DNA of 64,000 nt from Rothia mucilaginosa (GTDB lineage: Bacteria > Actinomycetota > Actinomycetes > Actinomycetales > Micrococcaceae): NCBI RefSeq assembly GCF_001061665.1, contig NZ_JVSP01000016.1:248001-312000 (forward strand), read 5' to 3'. The position numbers and the translations under genes are program-made. Shown here piece after piece: positions 1-8,773 of the stretch. Position 1 is the first letter of the stretch, and the number at the start of each line of letters is the position of its first letter. Under the pieces are notes generated by a model, which was not told the origin of the DNA, made no database searches, and was given only the letters and a program-made list of their open reading frames with translations.

Positions 1-1871
1 TGAAGCCACCAGCCGACATCCAACGTGAAAGGCGGCGCACCCGGCGGCGCCTTTCGAACCAGACGCTTCAACGTGTAATCCGTCCACGTGACCAAGGTAC
101 GGCAGCGGAGAATCGGGACAGGACGTGCACGGTTACCAAAGCGCAGCTCATCTGCTCCCAGCGACGGGGTGCACAGGTAGTACTTTTCCGGGCCACCGCT
201 AGTCTTCTTCTGCACACGGAGCGTCAACTTTGCAGTACGTTGCCCAAGCTTTTCCAGCCTGCCAGAGATATCCTCATGATTGGTTGCATTACCTGTCCAC
301 CGATACCCAGGAGGGTCCTCCTGATTCTCGAAGCTGATAGCCCACCAGCTACCAGCCCCATTGTTGAAGTCCTTATAGTCAAAAATATTCTTCTTTGACT
401 GCGCTACGGGGCGGAAATTAGTGTCTAGACCGAGTACATCGACGTTGTCTGGCCACTGAGCAAAGATTTCTAAATCTTTGTTCGCAGGAATCTCTGTAAG
501 GTTGTCAGGTTCCCATGCAGTTATCACCGCGTCCACACCATTACCTTGCAAAGTCGGGGTCTTGCCCTTAAGCGTGACGGTAGATCTCACGCCGTCACGG
601 GCAGTCTTCCAGGACCCACCAAATACACGCTCCGAAACCTGGTCAGTGGCAGTGACAGCTCCGGCCGCAAGACGATCACGTGCCGCCATGTTCAGGCGGC
701 CTTCTTCATCTACCCAGACGGTAGACAGGGTCGCCTGACACCATGACTCCACAATCGACTCACAGGTGACGTTCTCAAAACCTCGCGTGGCGGGGACACG
801 TACCTGCTCCAGCGCGGACGGTTGCAGTCGCGGGGTGGGTCGCGCCATCATCCCGACGCGGCGACCACCGTCCAGCCAATCGCGGAGATAATCGACCTTC
901 ACACCCAGCACCATATTTGCAGTCACCGATGCCACGTCAGCCGACGTAGTGACCCTGGTGGACTCGACCAGCTCCGAATCGGCCTCTGCTGCGGACAGCC
1001 ATCGACGCACACCGCGCGAGTTAAGCTTGACCGCCATGACGGGGCGCTCACCAACTGCTGGCCACGACGACATCGTGCCAGTCGCAGACGACCACCCACC
1101 AAACTTCTTACTCTCCGCATCGTAGCTCACAATGAAACGCGCCCCATCAGTAAAAGTCACCTCTACTGAGGCGTTTACTTTTGCGTTCCAGATGCGGGCG
1201 TAGATCATGACGTCCCTGCCGTTACGCCCAATAGATGAGTCAGCTTCCGTAGTCTGCTTGCTACGTCCCGAGAGCCCGTCAGGGGAGCCGTACTCCGCGC
1301 CGGGCGTGGTCATTTTGCCGACTGCCGCCGCGGCGCCGTACTGGTGGCTATTCTGAACCACAGTATCCTCAGTCACCGGCGGGAGCACACCATAACCTGC
1401 CTGTTCAATCGCCCTGTATGCAACCCATGCGGTGCGACCATAAGACTGCCGCTCAACCATCGGCGGGATACTGATAATCTCCTGCAGGCCAGCCTGCAGG
1501 TTGTCGCTAATCTGAGTGGTCACAGTATCCGAGGTGAGCGAGTACGTAGACGCACCCAGGTAGCCCCAGAATCGCGGGAACTCAAAACCATTTACCATGG
1601 CGATGATACGCACATGGGCACCCTGCGCAGGGACCCACCGAGACTCCCCCACCGGGGCCAGCGGGTGTTCTACCACAGCAGTCTCCGGAGCCCACACAAT
1701 AGAGCCAGTCCGAGAGTAAACATTATCTCCGGCAGCAACCAGAGAGGAAGGCAGACCGCCAGAGGTGTTACCCTCCCACGACGCCGACAAGTGAGGACGC
1801 TCCACGCCATCCACAAAAATGCGGAGCGTCGCGTCAATCACCGGCCCCGGCTCATACTTACCCTTGAGCAT
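1..1871 (-). CDS. phage minor tail protein (3' end beyond the window)
   Basis: Reading the - strand from an ATG at 1871 gives an open frame of about 623 codons that runs off the left edge with no stop. The start overlaps the TGA of the upstream tail gene by one base (TGATG), which fixes it by translational coupling. The protein is rich in beta-type, Trp/Gly-containing sequence. Its position directly after the tape measure and a distal-tail-like gene is that of siphovirus tail-tip/baseplate proteins that bind the host or form the hub. I do not recognise a specific domain, so a receptor-binding or hub role is inferred from gene order only. Confidence 0.8.
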   Translation of the reverse strand, partial: MLKGKYEPGPVIDATLRIFVDGVERPHLSASWEGNTSGGLPSSLVAAGDNVYSRTGSIVWAPETAVVEHPLAPVGESRWVPAQGAHVRIIAMVNGFEFPRFWGYLGASTYSLTSDTVTTQISDNLQAGLQEIISIPPMVERQSYGRTAWVAYRAIEQAGYGVLPPVTEDTVVQNSHQYGAAAAVGKMTTPGAEYGSPDGLSGRSKQTTEADSSIGRNGRDVMIYARIWNAKVNASVEVTFTDGARFIVSYDAESKKFGGWSSATGTMSSWPAVGERPVMAVKLNSRGVRRWLSAAEADSELVESTRVTTSADVASVTANMVLGVKVDYLRDWLDGGRRVGMMARPTPRLQPSALEQVRVPATRGFENVTCESIVESWCQATLSTVWVDEEGRLNMAARDRLAAGAVTATDQVSERVFGGSWKTARDGVRSTVTLKGKTPTLQGNGVDAVITAWEPDNLTEIPANKDLEIFAQWPDNVDVLGLDTNFRPVAQSKKNIFDYKDFNNGAGSWWAISFENQEDPPGYRWTGNATNHEDISGRLEKLGQRTAKLTLRVQKKTSGGPEKYYLCTPSLGADELRFGNRARPVPILRCRTLVTWTDYTLKRLVRKAPPGAPPFTLDVGWWL

Positions 1872-2644
1872 CAGCCAACCTCCTTAATCGTGAGCGACAT
1901 CGTGCGCCACGTATCCTGCGTCCAGAACTCGTGCTCCGTGTACGTGGTCGTTGCCTCCTCGACGATTACCGAGTCAGCGCCCGCCCCAACATCCCAGCGC
2001 GGGCACGAATCCAGCCAGACCACCTGCGGGAGACATAGAGTCGTATATCCTGACGCGGTAATCTTCAGACCAACCGCGGCGGCAGGAAACACGGGGATAG
2101 TCACCTGCAACCGGTGCATCACCTGACGCTGAGCCCGCTCAACACGAGCGTTACCCACCGGGCGGCCAGCAGCGTTCACAGGCTGGAGTGTCAGCACCGT
2201 ATCCCCTGCAGCGTCCACAGACACAGTCACAGGTGACCCAGCAGGCACCGGCACAGACTGGGCGATAACAACCTCGCCGCCGCCAACACATGACGCCGCC
2301 GCGGGGCCACCCACACCATCCGCAAAACCGCCATTAGCGATACCAGCCAGCATTGACTCGGCAGGCGTGAGCACGTTCGTCACCGCCGCCTCGTCAGAGA
2401 TGAAACGCCACGGACCGGAGCCGAACGCGCCTGCGACCAGCTGCGCCAACCCAGTAACCTCTCGGTTCGTGCCGGATACATCGAGCGACCATTCGCGCCG
2501 CCGCGCCCATGCCGGGGTTGTGACAAACGCCCAGCGGCGCGACGGCGCCGACTGCACCTCATACCGAGTCGGGTTAGTGACCTTAACCGGGGTTGGCCAC
2601 AGAATCTTGTGCATACGCCCCAGCTCGCCGATGTATCCAGCCAT
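1871..2644 (-). CDS. phage tail protein, probably distal tail/minor tail
   Basis: A 257-residue protein encoded immediately after the tape measure gene: its ATG overlaps the tape measure TAA (TAATG). This slot is normally the distal tail protein (Dit) that caps the tube and starts the baseplate in siphoviruses. The N-terminal half has a compact pattern with ARRREWSLDVSG, the C-terminal half is beta-rich and ends with a TMSLTIKEVG strand. It is translationally coupled on both sides. The family assignment comes from order and size, not from a motif I can name. Confidence 0.8.
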   Translation of the reverse strand: MAGYIGELGRMHKILWPTPVKVTNPTRYEVQSAPSRRWAFVTTPAWARRREWSLDVSGTNREVTGLAQLVAGAFGSGPWRFISDEAAVTNVLTPAESMLAGIANGGFADGVGGPAAASCVGGGEVVIAQSVPVPAGSPVTVSVDAAGDTVLTLQPVNAAGRPVGNARVERAQRQVMHRLQVTIPVFPAAAVGLKITASGYTTLCLPQVVWLDSCPRWDVGAGADSVIVEEATTTYTEHEFWTQDTWRTMSLTIKEVG

Positions 2645-5600
2645 TAGTAGACCCTTTCAGCTCGTCGGGACATCTGCAGGAAGGCACGCTCGTCTACAGC
2701 GCCCAGGCGAGACAGCACATCTACCAGCTGGGATAGCACCTCAGCGTTCTGTGCGGTAGCGCCTTCGCCCGGCTGGTCGGTAGCTGCAACAGATACCGGC
2801 TCAGGAGTCGTAAGGGTGCTCAGTCCAGCGACGCTAGCCACTGAGAAGTCCGCGCCACCGAGCGCGTAGCCGGCAGCATCCGCAACCTCATCACGACCCG
2901 CACGGATAGCACCAGCGAAATCACCAATCAGCGCCTTACCACTATGGGTGGTGTAGCCGCGCCCCGAGAACGGACCAATCTTAGCCGGCGAGTGCGGGAA
3001 GAAATCGCCAATGGCCTTCATGATGCCGCCGACCGCATCCTTCGCTCCGCCAATCATGCTTTTAATGCCGTCGATAAAACCGCCAATCAAGGCCTTACCG
3101 GAGTCCAGCAGTAGCCCGCCGAGGTTGCCCAGACCGTCCTTAATTTTGCCAGGCATCGACTTCACAAATTCGACAGCCGACCCTACGCCGTCACCAATGG
3201 CTTTGGTGATGCCATTCCACGCGCCAACAACAAAATCGCCAATGCCATTCCAGAGGTTAGTCCAGATGTCCACCAGCATTTTCGCGAGGTTCTCGAAGAT
3301 GTGCATGACGACATCAAACGCACCTGTGATGGTGTTGACGATGAAATCGAGGATGCCCTTCAGTACGTTGAGGAGGCCATTCCATGCGCCCTCCCAGTCA
3401 CCACGCAGGGCGGACAGGAACACATTCAGGATGCCCGTGATGATGTTGATCGCGTCAGAAATTACCTTCCCGATGAACCCAAATATGTCAGAGACAGTTT
3501 TGCCGATGAACTCGAACGCGGGTGAGAACGTTTGGATAAGGAAGGCCACAATCGGCGCGAGGAACGAGATAATCTGGGCCGCAATCTCGACGATAGTCGT
3601 CACCAACGGTACGAGCGCGCCAATCACCGTTGTCACCATGCCAATGAACGCCTGGCCAATCTGGACGAGCACGGGGATGACCGCGGCGATAATCGGCTGG
3701 ACCATCGTGACGAGACCCTGGAAAATCTGCGCCAGCGAATTGCGGAAAGGCTCACTGGATGCGAGCGCGGTCACAAAAGCGGCCACGAGCAGGCCGATGC
3801 CTGCGACCACCGCGAGCACCGGGGCCGACAGGCCCGCGAGGACGCCAGCGACAGCACCGATGACGGGGAGAATCGCACCAATCACGGACGCAATGGTGCC
3901 GACGATGGACACGACGGTGCCAATAATCGGCGCCAACGGAGCCAAGGCACCCACCACAGCGAGGATAGTCGCCGCCAACTGCGGGTTATTACGCATGAAC
4001 TCAGCCAGCGCCTTCACCACGTCAGCCACAACCGGCAAAATAATCTTCAGCGCCTCAGAAAGACCCTTAGCGAGCACCTCAACCACCGGAGCCAGCGACG
4101 ACTTAAAATCTGCGAACGCCGGGGCGAGTCCCTGCACAATCTGAGTAACCAGAGGCGCCATGATAGGCAGAATCTCACCAATAGCACCCAGCAGAGCACC
4201 CACAGCAGGTGCCGCAGCCGAGAACGCCGGAGCAAGCTCAATAGCAGCCTTTACCAGACCGTCGAACATCTTGTGCACGCCGTCAGCGATGGCAGGGTTG
4301 CGGAGAGCCTGGGCGATGCCGTCAAGCAGGATGCTGACGACCGCGCCCGCCTTCTCCATCGACCGTGAGATAGTCGGCGCGAGCTGTTCAAACGCGCCTG
4401 CCAGCGAGGACAAGCCAGGGGTGAGGTTCTTCATGCCGGCGAACGCGCCCTCAAACACGGTGGTGAGCGCGCCCTGCATGAGCGGGCCGTTCACCGCCTT
4501 ATTGATTGCGTCAAACGCCGCAGCTAGACCCTGCAGGCCGCCACCGCCGGCGGCTTCAGCCGCCTTAGCAACACCGTTGATGACGCCTGCGACATCGACT
4601 AGGATTCCGCCAAAAAGCTTCGCGTTCGTGATGCCGCGGTCGATAATCTCGTTGATACGACCAGTCTCTTGAGCCTGGGTAACCCAGCTCAGGAACGCGT
4701 TCGAGACCTCGGTGAACGCGGCCGCCATGCGAGGCAGATACTCACCACCGACCGCGCCGAGACGAACCATCGCCTCCATAAAAGGCGCCGCGCCCTCAGA
4801 CGCGATAGCGAACGAGTCGTGAAGCGGCTTGAACAGCTGAGCCATGCCACCAACCGCGACGATGCCATTTGACATACCACGGAAGAATTCAGACCAGAAA
4901 ACGCCGGTAATCTTGCCGAGCTTCACATACTCGTCCAAAAAAGGCTTGATGCCATTCTCTAGAAGGTCCTTAAGCCCTACCTTTCCAGCAGACCAGAAAT
5001 CCTCATTGTGCAAGTAACGCGCGGTACTGAGGGCGTCTTCAAGCCAGCCAAAGCCACCGTTGTAACCACCTTGGAGCTCACCAATAGCGAGCAAGATATT
5101 CTGCAGACCATCAGCGCTAGACGCCAGACCCACCAGGAAGCCGCTCATAATGCCCGGCAAAGCAAGACCAGCACCAGAAATCTGCGCCATCGAAACAGCC
5201 ACCATAGCCGCATTACCAGCCATAGCACTCATTGCCGCACTCATAGCCGCAATCTTCGTCGCCGCCGCACCAGCAGAAACCGCAATACGGTCAAAATTCG
5301 AGGCAACTTCCTTAGCATGCCCAAACCCAACCGACGCGACATTACCGCCAGCCAGCGACGCCAAACCAGCCTTCGCCGCATCCAAACCCTGCAACACCAC
5401 ACGCACCTCAGCAGTACGAGGACGCGTCAACACACCCAACGCAGCAGACGCCTTACGAGTCTGCGCATCCACCGTCACATGGGTCTTAAAATCCTTAGCA
5501 ATACCCGCCAGGCGAGCCTTCGTCTGAACAAGAGACGCCTGATCAACACGCGCCTCAACATCAACAGCAGTCCGCAACTGCCCCTTTAACGCGGCCAAAT

Positions 5601-5673
5601 CCTTCTTCAGATCAGCCTTGAACTTCGACGTATCCGGGAAAACACGGATAGACATCTTGCCAATCGACGCCAT
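2644..5673 (-). CDS. phage tail tape measure protein
   Basis: A 1009-residue protein that sets tail length and is later ejected with the DNA. The N-terminus (1-140) is alpha-helical with many Lys/Ala residues, residues about 540-720 hold long hydrophobic Ala/Ile/Val/Gly stretches, and the C-terminus has the family-typical FFPHSPAKIGPFSGRG motif (near residue 900) flanked by two GKALIG repeats. It lies downstream of the two frame-shifted tail chaperones, as in other long-tailed phages. An SD-like GGGGG precedes the ATG. By the usual 0.15 nm per residue rule this predicts a tail of about 150 nm (inference). Confidence 0.95.
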   Translation of the reverse strand: MASIGKMSIRVFPDTSKFKADLKKDLAALKGQLRTAVDVEARVDQASLVQTKARLAGIAKDFKTHVTVDAQTRKASAALGVLTRPRTAEVRVVLQGLDAAKAGLASLAGGNVASVGFGHAKEVASNFDRIAVSAGAAATKIAAMSAAMSAMAGNAAMVAVSMAQISGAGLALPGIMSGFLVGLASSADGLQNILLAIGELQGGYNGGFGWLEDALSTARYLHNEDFWSAGKVGLKDLLENGIKPFLDEYVKLGKITGVFWSEFFRGMSNGIVAVGGMAQLFKPLHDSFAIASEGAAPFMEAMVRLGAVGGEYLPRMAAAFTEVSNAFLSWVTQAQETGRINEIIDRGITNAKLFGGILVDVAGVINGVAKAAEAAGGGGLQGLAAAFDAINKAVNGPLMQGALTTVFEGAFAGMKNLTPGLSSLAGAFEQLAPTISRSMEKAGAVVSILLDGIAQALRNPAIADGVHKMFDGLVKAAIELAPAFSAAAPAVGALLGAIGEILPIMAPLVTQIVQGLAPAFADFKSSLAPVVEVLAKGLSEALKIILPVVADVVKALAEFMRNNPQLAATILAVVGALAPLAPIIGTVVSIVGTIASVIGAILPVIGAVAGVLAGLSAPVLAVVAGIGLLVAAFVTALASSEPFRNSLAQIFQGLVTMVQPIIAAVIPVLVQIGQAFIGMVTTVIGALVPLVTTIVEIAAQIISFLAPIVAFLIQTFSPAFEFIGKTVSDIFGFIGKVISDAINIITGILNVFLSALRGDWEGAWNGLLNVLKGILDFIVNTITGAFDVVMHIFENLAKMLVDIWTNLWNGIGDFVVGAWNGITKAIGDGVGSAVEFVKSMPGKIKDGLGNLGGLLLDSGKALIGGFIDGIKSMIGGAKDAVGGIMKAIGDFFPHSPAKIGPFSGRGYTTHSGKALIGDFAGAIRAGRDEVADAAGYALGGADFSVASVAGLSTLTTPEPVSVAATDQPGEGATAQNAEVLSQLVDVLSRLGAVDERAFLQMSRRAERVY

Positions 5674-5685
5674 CGACTAAACCCC

Positions 5686-6395
5686 CTAACGGTATTTCGC
5701 TGGAACCATCCGAGACAGGTCCATCTTTTCCACTGGCTGACGCATATCAACGCCGACGCGTTCTTTCTTCTTCTTGACAGGCTGCGGAGGGTTCACACGC
5801 TGTGAAGCCGTCAACCGCTTGCCCTTCACCTGCGTATTCACACCATTGACCACACCAGCCAGCAGATAAGCCTCATTGCCCCACCCGAACAGGTCAGAGT
5901 TCCCAAGCTCCAAAGCACGGAACAGAGACCGCTCCTCGTACTGCACCCGACCCAGCAGGGCCTGGACCGGGCGCAGATCCTCAACCCAAACCATCTCGAA
6001 CGGGTTCACACCGAACAGGGCGAGGAAATCACCAACTAGCTCTTGGTGCTCTGAGAAGAACTGGTCGAGCGCATGCCTTTTCCCAGCTCCTCCACAAAGG
6101 CAGACACAGTCTGAATCGCAGGCAACAGATTGGCAGCGTTATAAAACTCTTTGCGGAACGTCTCCACGTCAACGATGAACGTGTCATTCACGACTGCCTT
6201 CACCAGCAGCTTCATGTCCTGGTTAGTGAAGTCATCAACATCAATATCAAGCCCCTGCAGCGCTTCCACCGCTTCTAGGGCATCAACCGGGTCAATCTCA
6301 TTGAGCGGGCGGAAATACTTAGCACCCGGCAGCTTCTTAAAAGGAACCTTCGGCGCCTTACGGTCAGCGGGCATCTTCTTACGAGCAGTAGTCAT
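5686..6395 (-). CDS. tail assembly chaperone GT, product of a -1 ribosomal frameshift
   Basis: Two overlapping frames form the G/GT pair that chaperones tape measure folding. The first frame (6395 to 6036) contains G-GGA-AAA (GGGAAAA) at 6084-6078 in the correct phase: codons are GGA 6083-6081 and AAA 6080-6078. Slipping back one base there gives an open frame from 6078 that continues without a stop into the next reading frame to 5686. The fused protein is 106 + 130 = 236 residues. The downstream part has its own possible GTG (6009) but no good ribosome-binding site, so it is probably made only as a fusion. Frame phase was checked by arithmetic. Confidence 0.85.
6036..6395 (-). CDS. tail assembly chaperone G (unshifted product)
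   Basis: A 119-residue protein with a basic N-terminus and an acidic helical middle (VDALEAVEALQGLDIDVDD), ending 14 codons beyond the slippery heptamer. A good Shine-Dalgarno AGGAG at 6404-6408 lies 8-9 bases before the ATG. It sits between the major tail protein and the tape measure gene, the standard position of the lambda-G-like chaperone. The unshifted form is expected to be the major product, with the GT fusion a few percent of it (family knowledge, not seen here). A run of ten C on this strand lies just upstream of the SD. Confidence 0.85.
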   Translation of the reverse strand: MTTARKKMPADRKAPKVPFKKLPGAKYFRPLNEIDPVDALEAVEALQGLDIDVDDFTNQDMKLLVKAVVNDTFIVDVETFRKEFYNAANLLPAIQTVSAFVEELGKGMRSTSSSQSTKS

Positions 6396-6429
6396 AACAG
6401 GGTTCTCCTATAGGGGGGGGGGTAGAAGT

Positions 6430-6472
6430 GTAGCCGCCCCTCCCCTACCAAAAAAAGGGGCGAGGCGGCTAC
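6430..6472 (-). terminator. stem-loop between major tail protein and chaperone G
   Basis: A 16-base arm (6430-6445) pairs with 6457-6472 with two mismatches and an 11-base loop; there is no T tract after it on the - strand, so it may be a transcript-stabilising or attenuating hairpin rather than a full terminator. Next to it (6413-6422) is a G10/C10 homopolymer. Confidence 0.5.
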
Positions 6473-6492
6473 AACAACCAAATATTCAGTTA

Positions 6493-7083
6493 CTAAGCGG
6501 CCACATCGGAGGCACGAACAGCAGGCGCAGCGGCAGACTGACGCTTCACCGGGTAAAACACCTTGTGCAGTCGGTCCTGGCTATCCGGCTCCGCAGTCAC
6601 CTTGAGCGCCACCTCAGTGTACTTCTCCAGGTCAAACGTCGGAAGACCAACACTTAGAGTCGTCGAATAGAAGCCGATACCAGCCAGGTATGCGCCGTCC
6701 TCCACGACATTGAGCAGCGCGTAAGTCTGGCCGCCGGTACGAGAAGTGGTCACATAGCCGTCTTCTTCGGCGATACCATTCGTCTTAACCGCTTCGAAGA
6801 ATCCCTTCGAAAGGGCAACGCTCTTGATGGTGCCGGTAATCTTGCCACCAGTTCGAGTGTCCTTACGGTCCCAAGTTCGCTTGTTCGAGTCCTTATCGTC
6901 GTCCTCTTCGAACTCCGGCAGACTTTCAGACGAGGTGTCACCGAGCCACTTCCAAGCGCCCCAATCCTCACCGGTGAACTCAAAGGTGTTCAGCTTAGGG
7001 AACTCGGTGCCAACGGGCGCGTAGTAAATGTGACCGATGTTCGCGATGCTGGTCGCATCAAGCGCTTCAGTAAGCTTCGACAT
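6493..7083 (-). CDS. phage major tail tube protein
   Basis: A 196-residue protein matching the size and place of siphovirus tube proteins: after the head-tail connector genes and before the frame-shifted chaperones. The sequence has the usual beta-rich pattern, an acidic middle segment (EFEEDDDKDSNK) and a C-terminal Ala-rich tail. An SD AGGAG lies 8 bases before the ATG at 7083. Hundreds of copies would stack to form the tube. Assignment rests on order, size and general composition. Confidence 0.85.
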   Translation of the reverse strand: MSKLTEALDATSIANIGHIYYAPVGTEFPKLNTFEFTGEDWGAWKWLGDTSSESLPEFEEDDDKDSNKRTWDRKDTRTGGKITGTIKSVALSKGFFEAVKTNGIAEEDGYVTTSRTGGQTYALLNVVEDGAYLAGIGFYSTTLSVGLPTFDLEKYTEVALKVTAEPDSQDRLHKVFYPVKRQSAAAPAVRASDVAA

Positions 7084-7127
7084 CAGCTCACTCCTTCCAT
7101 AAAAATGTCTATAAACAAAAACCGGGG

Positions 7128-7538
7128 CTAACCGGCATTAGGAGATTGGCGGAAAACCACCTGAACCGCCGCAGCGTACTGAAACAGGCGGGATGCCTCG
7201 TACTTGTGCTGAACCAGGTGCGGCTGCTGAACCTCCGTACAGCGGCTCACCCACCCCAACTCAGTCACCTCATGCACACTATCGAACAGGCGGCTAAAAG
7301 CGTCAGCACACAACTGCTGAGCATCCACTCGACGCTCAGCCAACGCATTCAATGTCACCGTAGCCACTGCCGACAGTGACGGGTTATCCAGGTTGTCGCT
7401 AAAATGCGTCGGTGCTGACTGCTCAACAATCAACGCCGGTAGCCGCCTCAACAGGTCAGTAGGAGCCTGAAAGAACAGCGCCCCACCAATCCCCTGCAGA
7501 TGGTGTTCAACGAGTCCGAGCGTGTCAATGGTCTTCAT
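7128..7538 (-). CDS. phage tail terminator-like protein
   Basis: A 136-residue protein in the slot of the tail terminator (HK97 gp10/lambda gpU neighbourhood). I chose the ATG at 7538 because it overlaps the upstream gene's TAA (TAATG); an upstream in-frame extension to 7622 is shadow sequence over the previous gene. The protein is helical at the N-terminus and has a VTLNALAERRVDAQQLCADAFSRL segment typical of the small alpha/beta terminator fold. It should cap the tail tube at the head end. Function is inferred from position. Confidence 0.75.
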   Translation of the reverse strand: MKTIDTLGLVEHHLQGIGGALFFQAPTDLLRRLPALIVEQSAPTHFSDNLDNPSLSAVATVTLNALAERRVDAQQLCADAFSRLFDSVHEVTELGWVSRCTEVQQPHLVQHKYEASRLFQYAAAVQVVFRQSPNAG

Positions 7539-7873
7539 TAGAGTGCCCTCGCATTCTGTAGAGCGCGCGTGAACACGAACTTGCCGGGTTCCCACCCGCC
7601 GTCCTTCGTCACGTGCCCCCACTCGATGATGTGGGCTTGCGGGTCCGTAGTGAAGATGAGGTAGTCCATCACACCGCGCTTAGTCGGCTCACGAACGAAC
7701 CCGAAGGACTCACGGTACGCGCCGGTGACGCGCCCTTCTGGGGTTGCGTACACGCGGGCAACCTCAGCGTCCACCAGCGCCTTGCCCTTGCGGGCAAGCG
7801 CAGCGAACTTTGGGTCACGGGACGCGTGCCGTGCCGCGATGAGCTCGATATCGGCTCTTGCATGGAATGACAC
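7538..7873 (-). CDS. HK97 gp10-like head-tail/tail completion protein
   Basis: A 111-residue protein with a basic N-terminus (FAALARKGKALVDAEVARVYA) and a C-terminal HIIEWGHVTKDGGW segment, resembling the HK97 gp10-like/DUF5403 proteins of actinophages. The start is a GTG at 7873 backed by a strong GGAGG 9 bases upstream; the stop overlaps the next gene's ATG. These proteins join head and tail during assembly. Subunit role is by family and position. Confidence 0.75.
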   Translation of the reverse strand: MSFHARADIELIAARHASRDPKFAALARKGKALVDAEVARVYATPEGRVTGAYRESFGFVREPTKRGVMDYLIFTTDPQAHIIEWGHVTKDGGWEPGKFVFTRALQNARAL

Positions 7874-7874
7874 G

Positions 7875-8225
7875 CTACTTCACCTCCGCAGACGGGTCCA
7901 CCATCAACACCTTGTAGTGTGAGGTCGTCGCAGACATCGACGAGAGGATAGCTTCGCCTCTCTGCTCGAACACGCGGCCGTCCCATTCGATACGTGAGTA
8001 CGGTCCGCCAGGCCATGGTGCCTGACCATGCTCCTGGTGGAAGTACTTCACCCGGTAAACAGTCTGAACACCATCAGCAAGCCCCGCAGCCTCTTTAGAG
8101 GAGACTGGTTGCACGTTGCATCGCACCGTGACGGGGGGTGCGGGTTCTTCCGGCCCATACGGGCCAACCGATGGCTGTACGGGGGTTACCGTGACTGTGT
8201 GTACGCCTTTGCGGAGCCTGCTCAC
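7875..8225 (-). CDS. phage head-tail stopper-like protein
   Basis: A 116-residue Pro/Val-rich beta protein. The GTG start at 8225 overlaps the preceding gene's TGA by four bases (GTGA), and the stop lies one base before the next start region. In siphovirus order this is the head-closure (stopper) protein that sits below the adaptor on the portal ring. The motif EWDGRVFEQRGE is the most recognisable segment. No family is certain. Confidence 0.7.
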   Translation of the reverse strand: MSRLRKGVHTVTVTPVQPSVGPYGPEEPAPPVTVRCNVQPVSSKEAAGLADGVQTVYRVKYFHQEHGQAPWPGGPYSRIEWDGRVFEQRGEAILSSMSATTSHYKVLMVDPSAEVK

Positions 8226-8743
8226 GGCAAACCACCACCGGTGATGTACCGCTTCTCAGAGAACGAGTCCTGGGCAGGCCAACCGTACTGGAATTGACGG
8301 TCAGGAGGCAGGGAGATGTTAGGTCCCCAGCTCCGGTACCGTGCCGCAGCGTAACCATCAGTCGCAGGGGCGACGGTCCGGAACCTGCCGGTACCTGTCG
8401 CCTGTGCGAGGTTCTTCCAATCCTTCTCCAGGATGTCCAGAAGACCGGACGCGACCATGTAATTCAACTGGTACGAGTAACCGTCTTCCGTCTCAGACTT
8501 ATAAATTCCGCCGTCATCCGCGCGAAGCACCCGAGCCACAGCCTCAGCCTCAATATTCCTGACAAGGTCGAAAACGACCTCATCAAGAACCAGCTCATCC
8601 AGGCTCTTATAGCGGACACGAATCAGGTTTTCCGCCTTGGAGAGCAGGGAGGCAATGTAGGATTCTTCGTCACCGCGGAACTCCCTGCGGAGCGCAGCCT
8701 TCACGTCATCAGCAGTCGCAATAGTCAATGAATCACTCACCAT
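8222..8743 (-). CDS. head-tail adaptor, Gp19/Gp15/Gp42-like
   Basis: A 173-residue protein beginning with a helical N-terminus (DDVKAALRREF) and including the LLSKAENLIRVRYKSL segment and LRADDGGIYKSETEDGYSY, patterns seen in the Gp19/Gp15/Gp42 family of connector proteins. It follows the major capsid gene directly. The ATG at 8743 has a GGGGAGG SD. It should bind the portal and extend the connector. Family call is from memory of motif layout, so moderate. Confidence 0.8.
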   Translation of the reverse strand: MVSDSLTIATADDVKAALRREFRGDEESYIASLLSKAENLIRVRYKSLDELVLDEVVFDLVRNIEAEAVARVLRADDGGIYKSETEDGYSYQLNYMVASGLLDILEKDWKNLAQATGTGRFRTVAPATDGYAAARYRSWGPNISLPPDRQFQYGWPAQDSFSEKRYITGGGLP

Positions 8744-8773
8744 GCACGCCTCCCCTCTCTACCAGCGCCCCGA

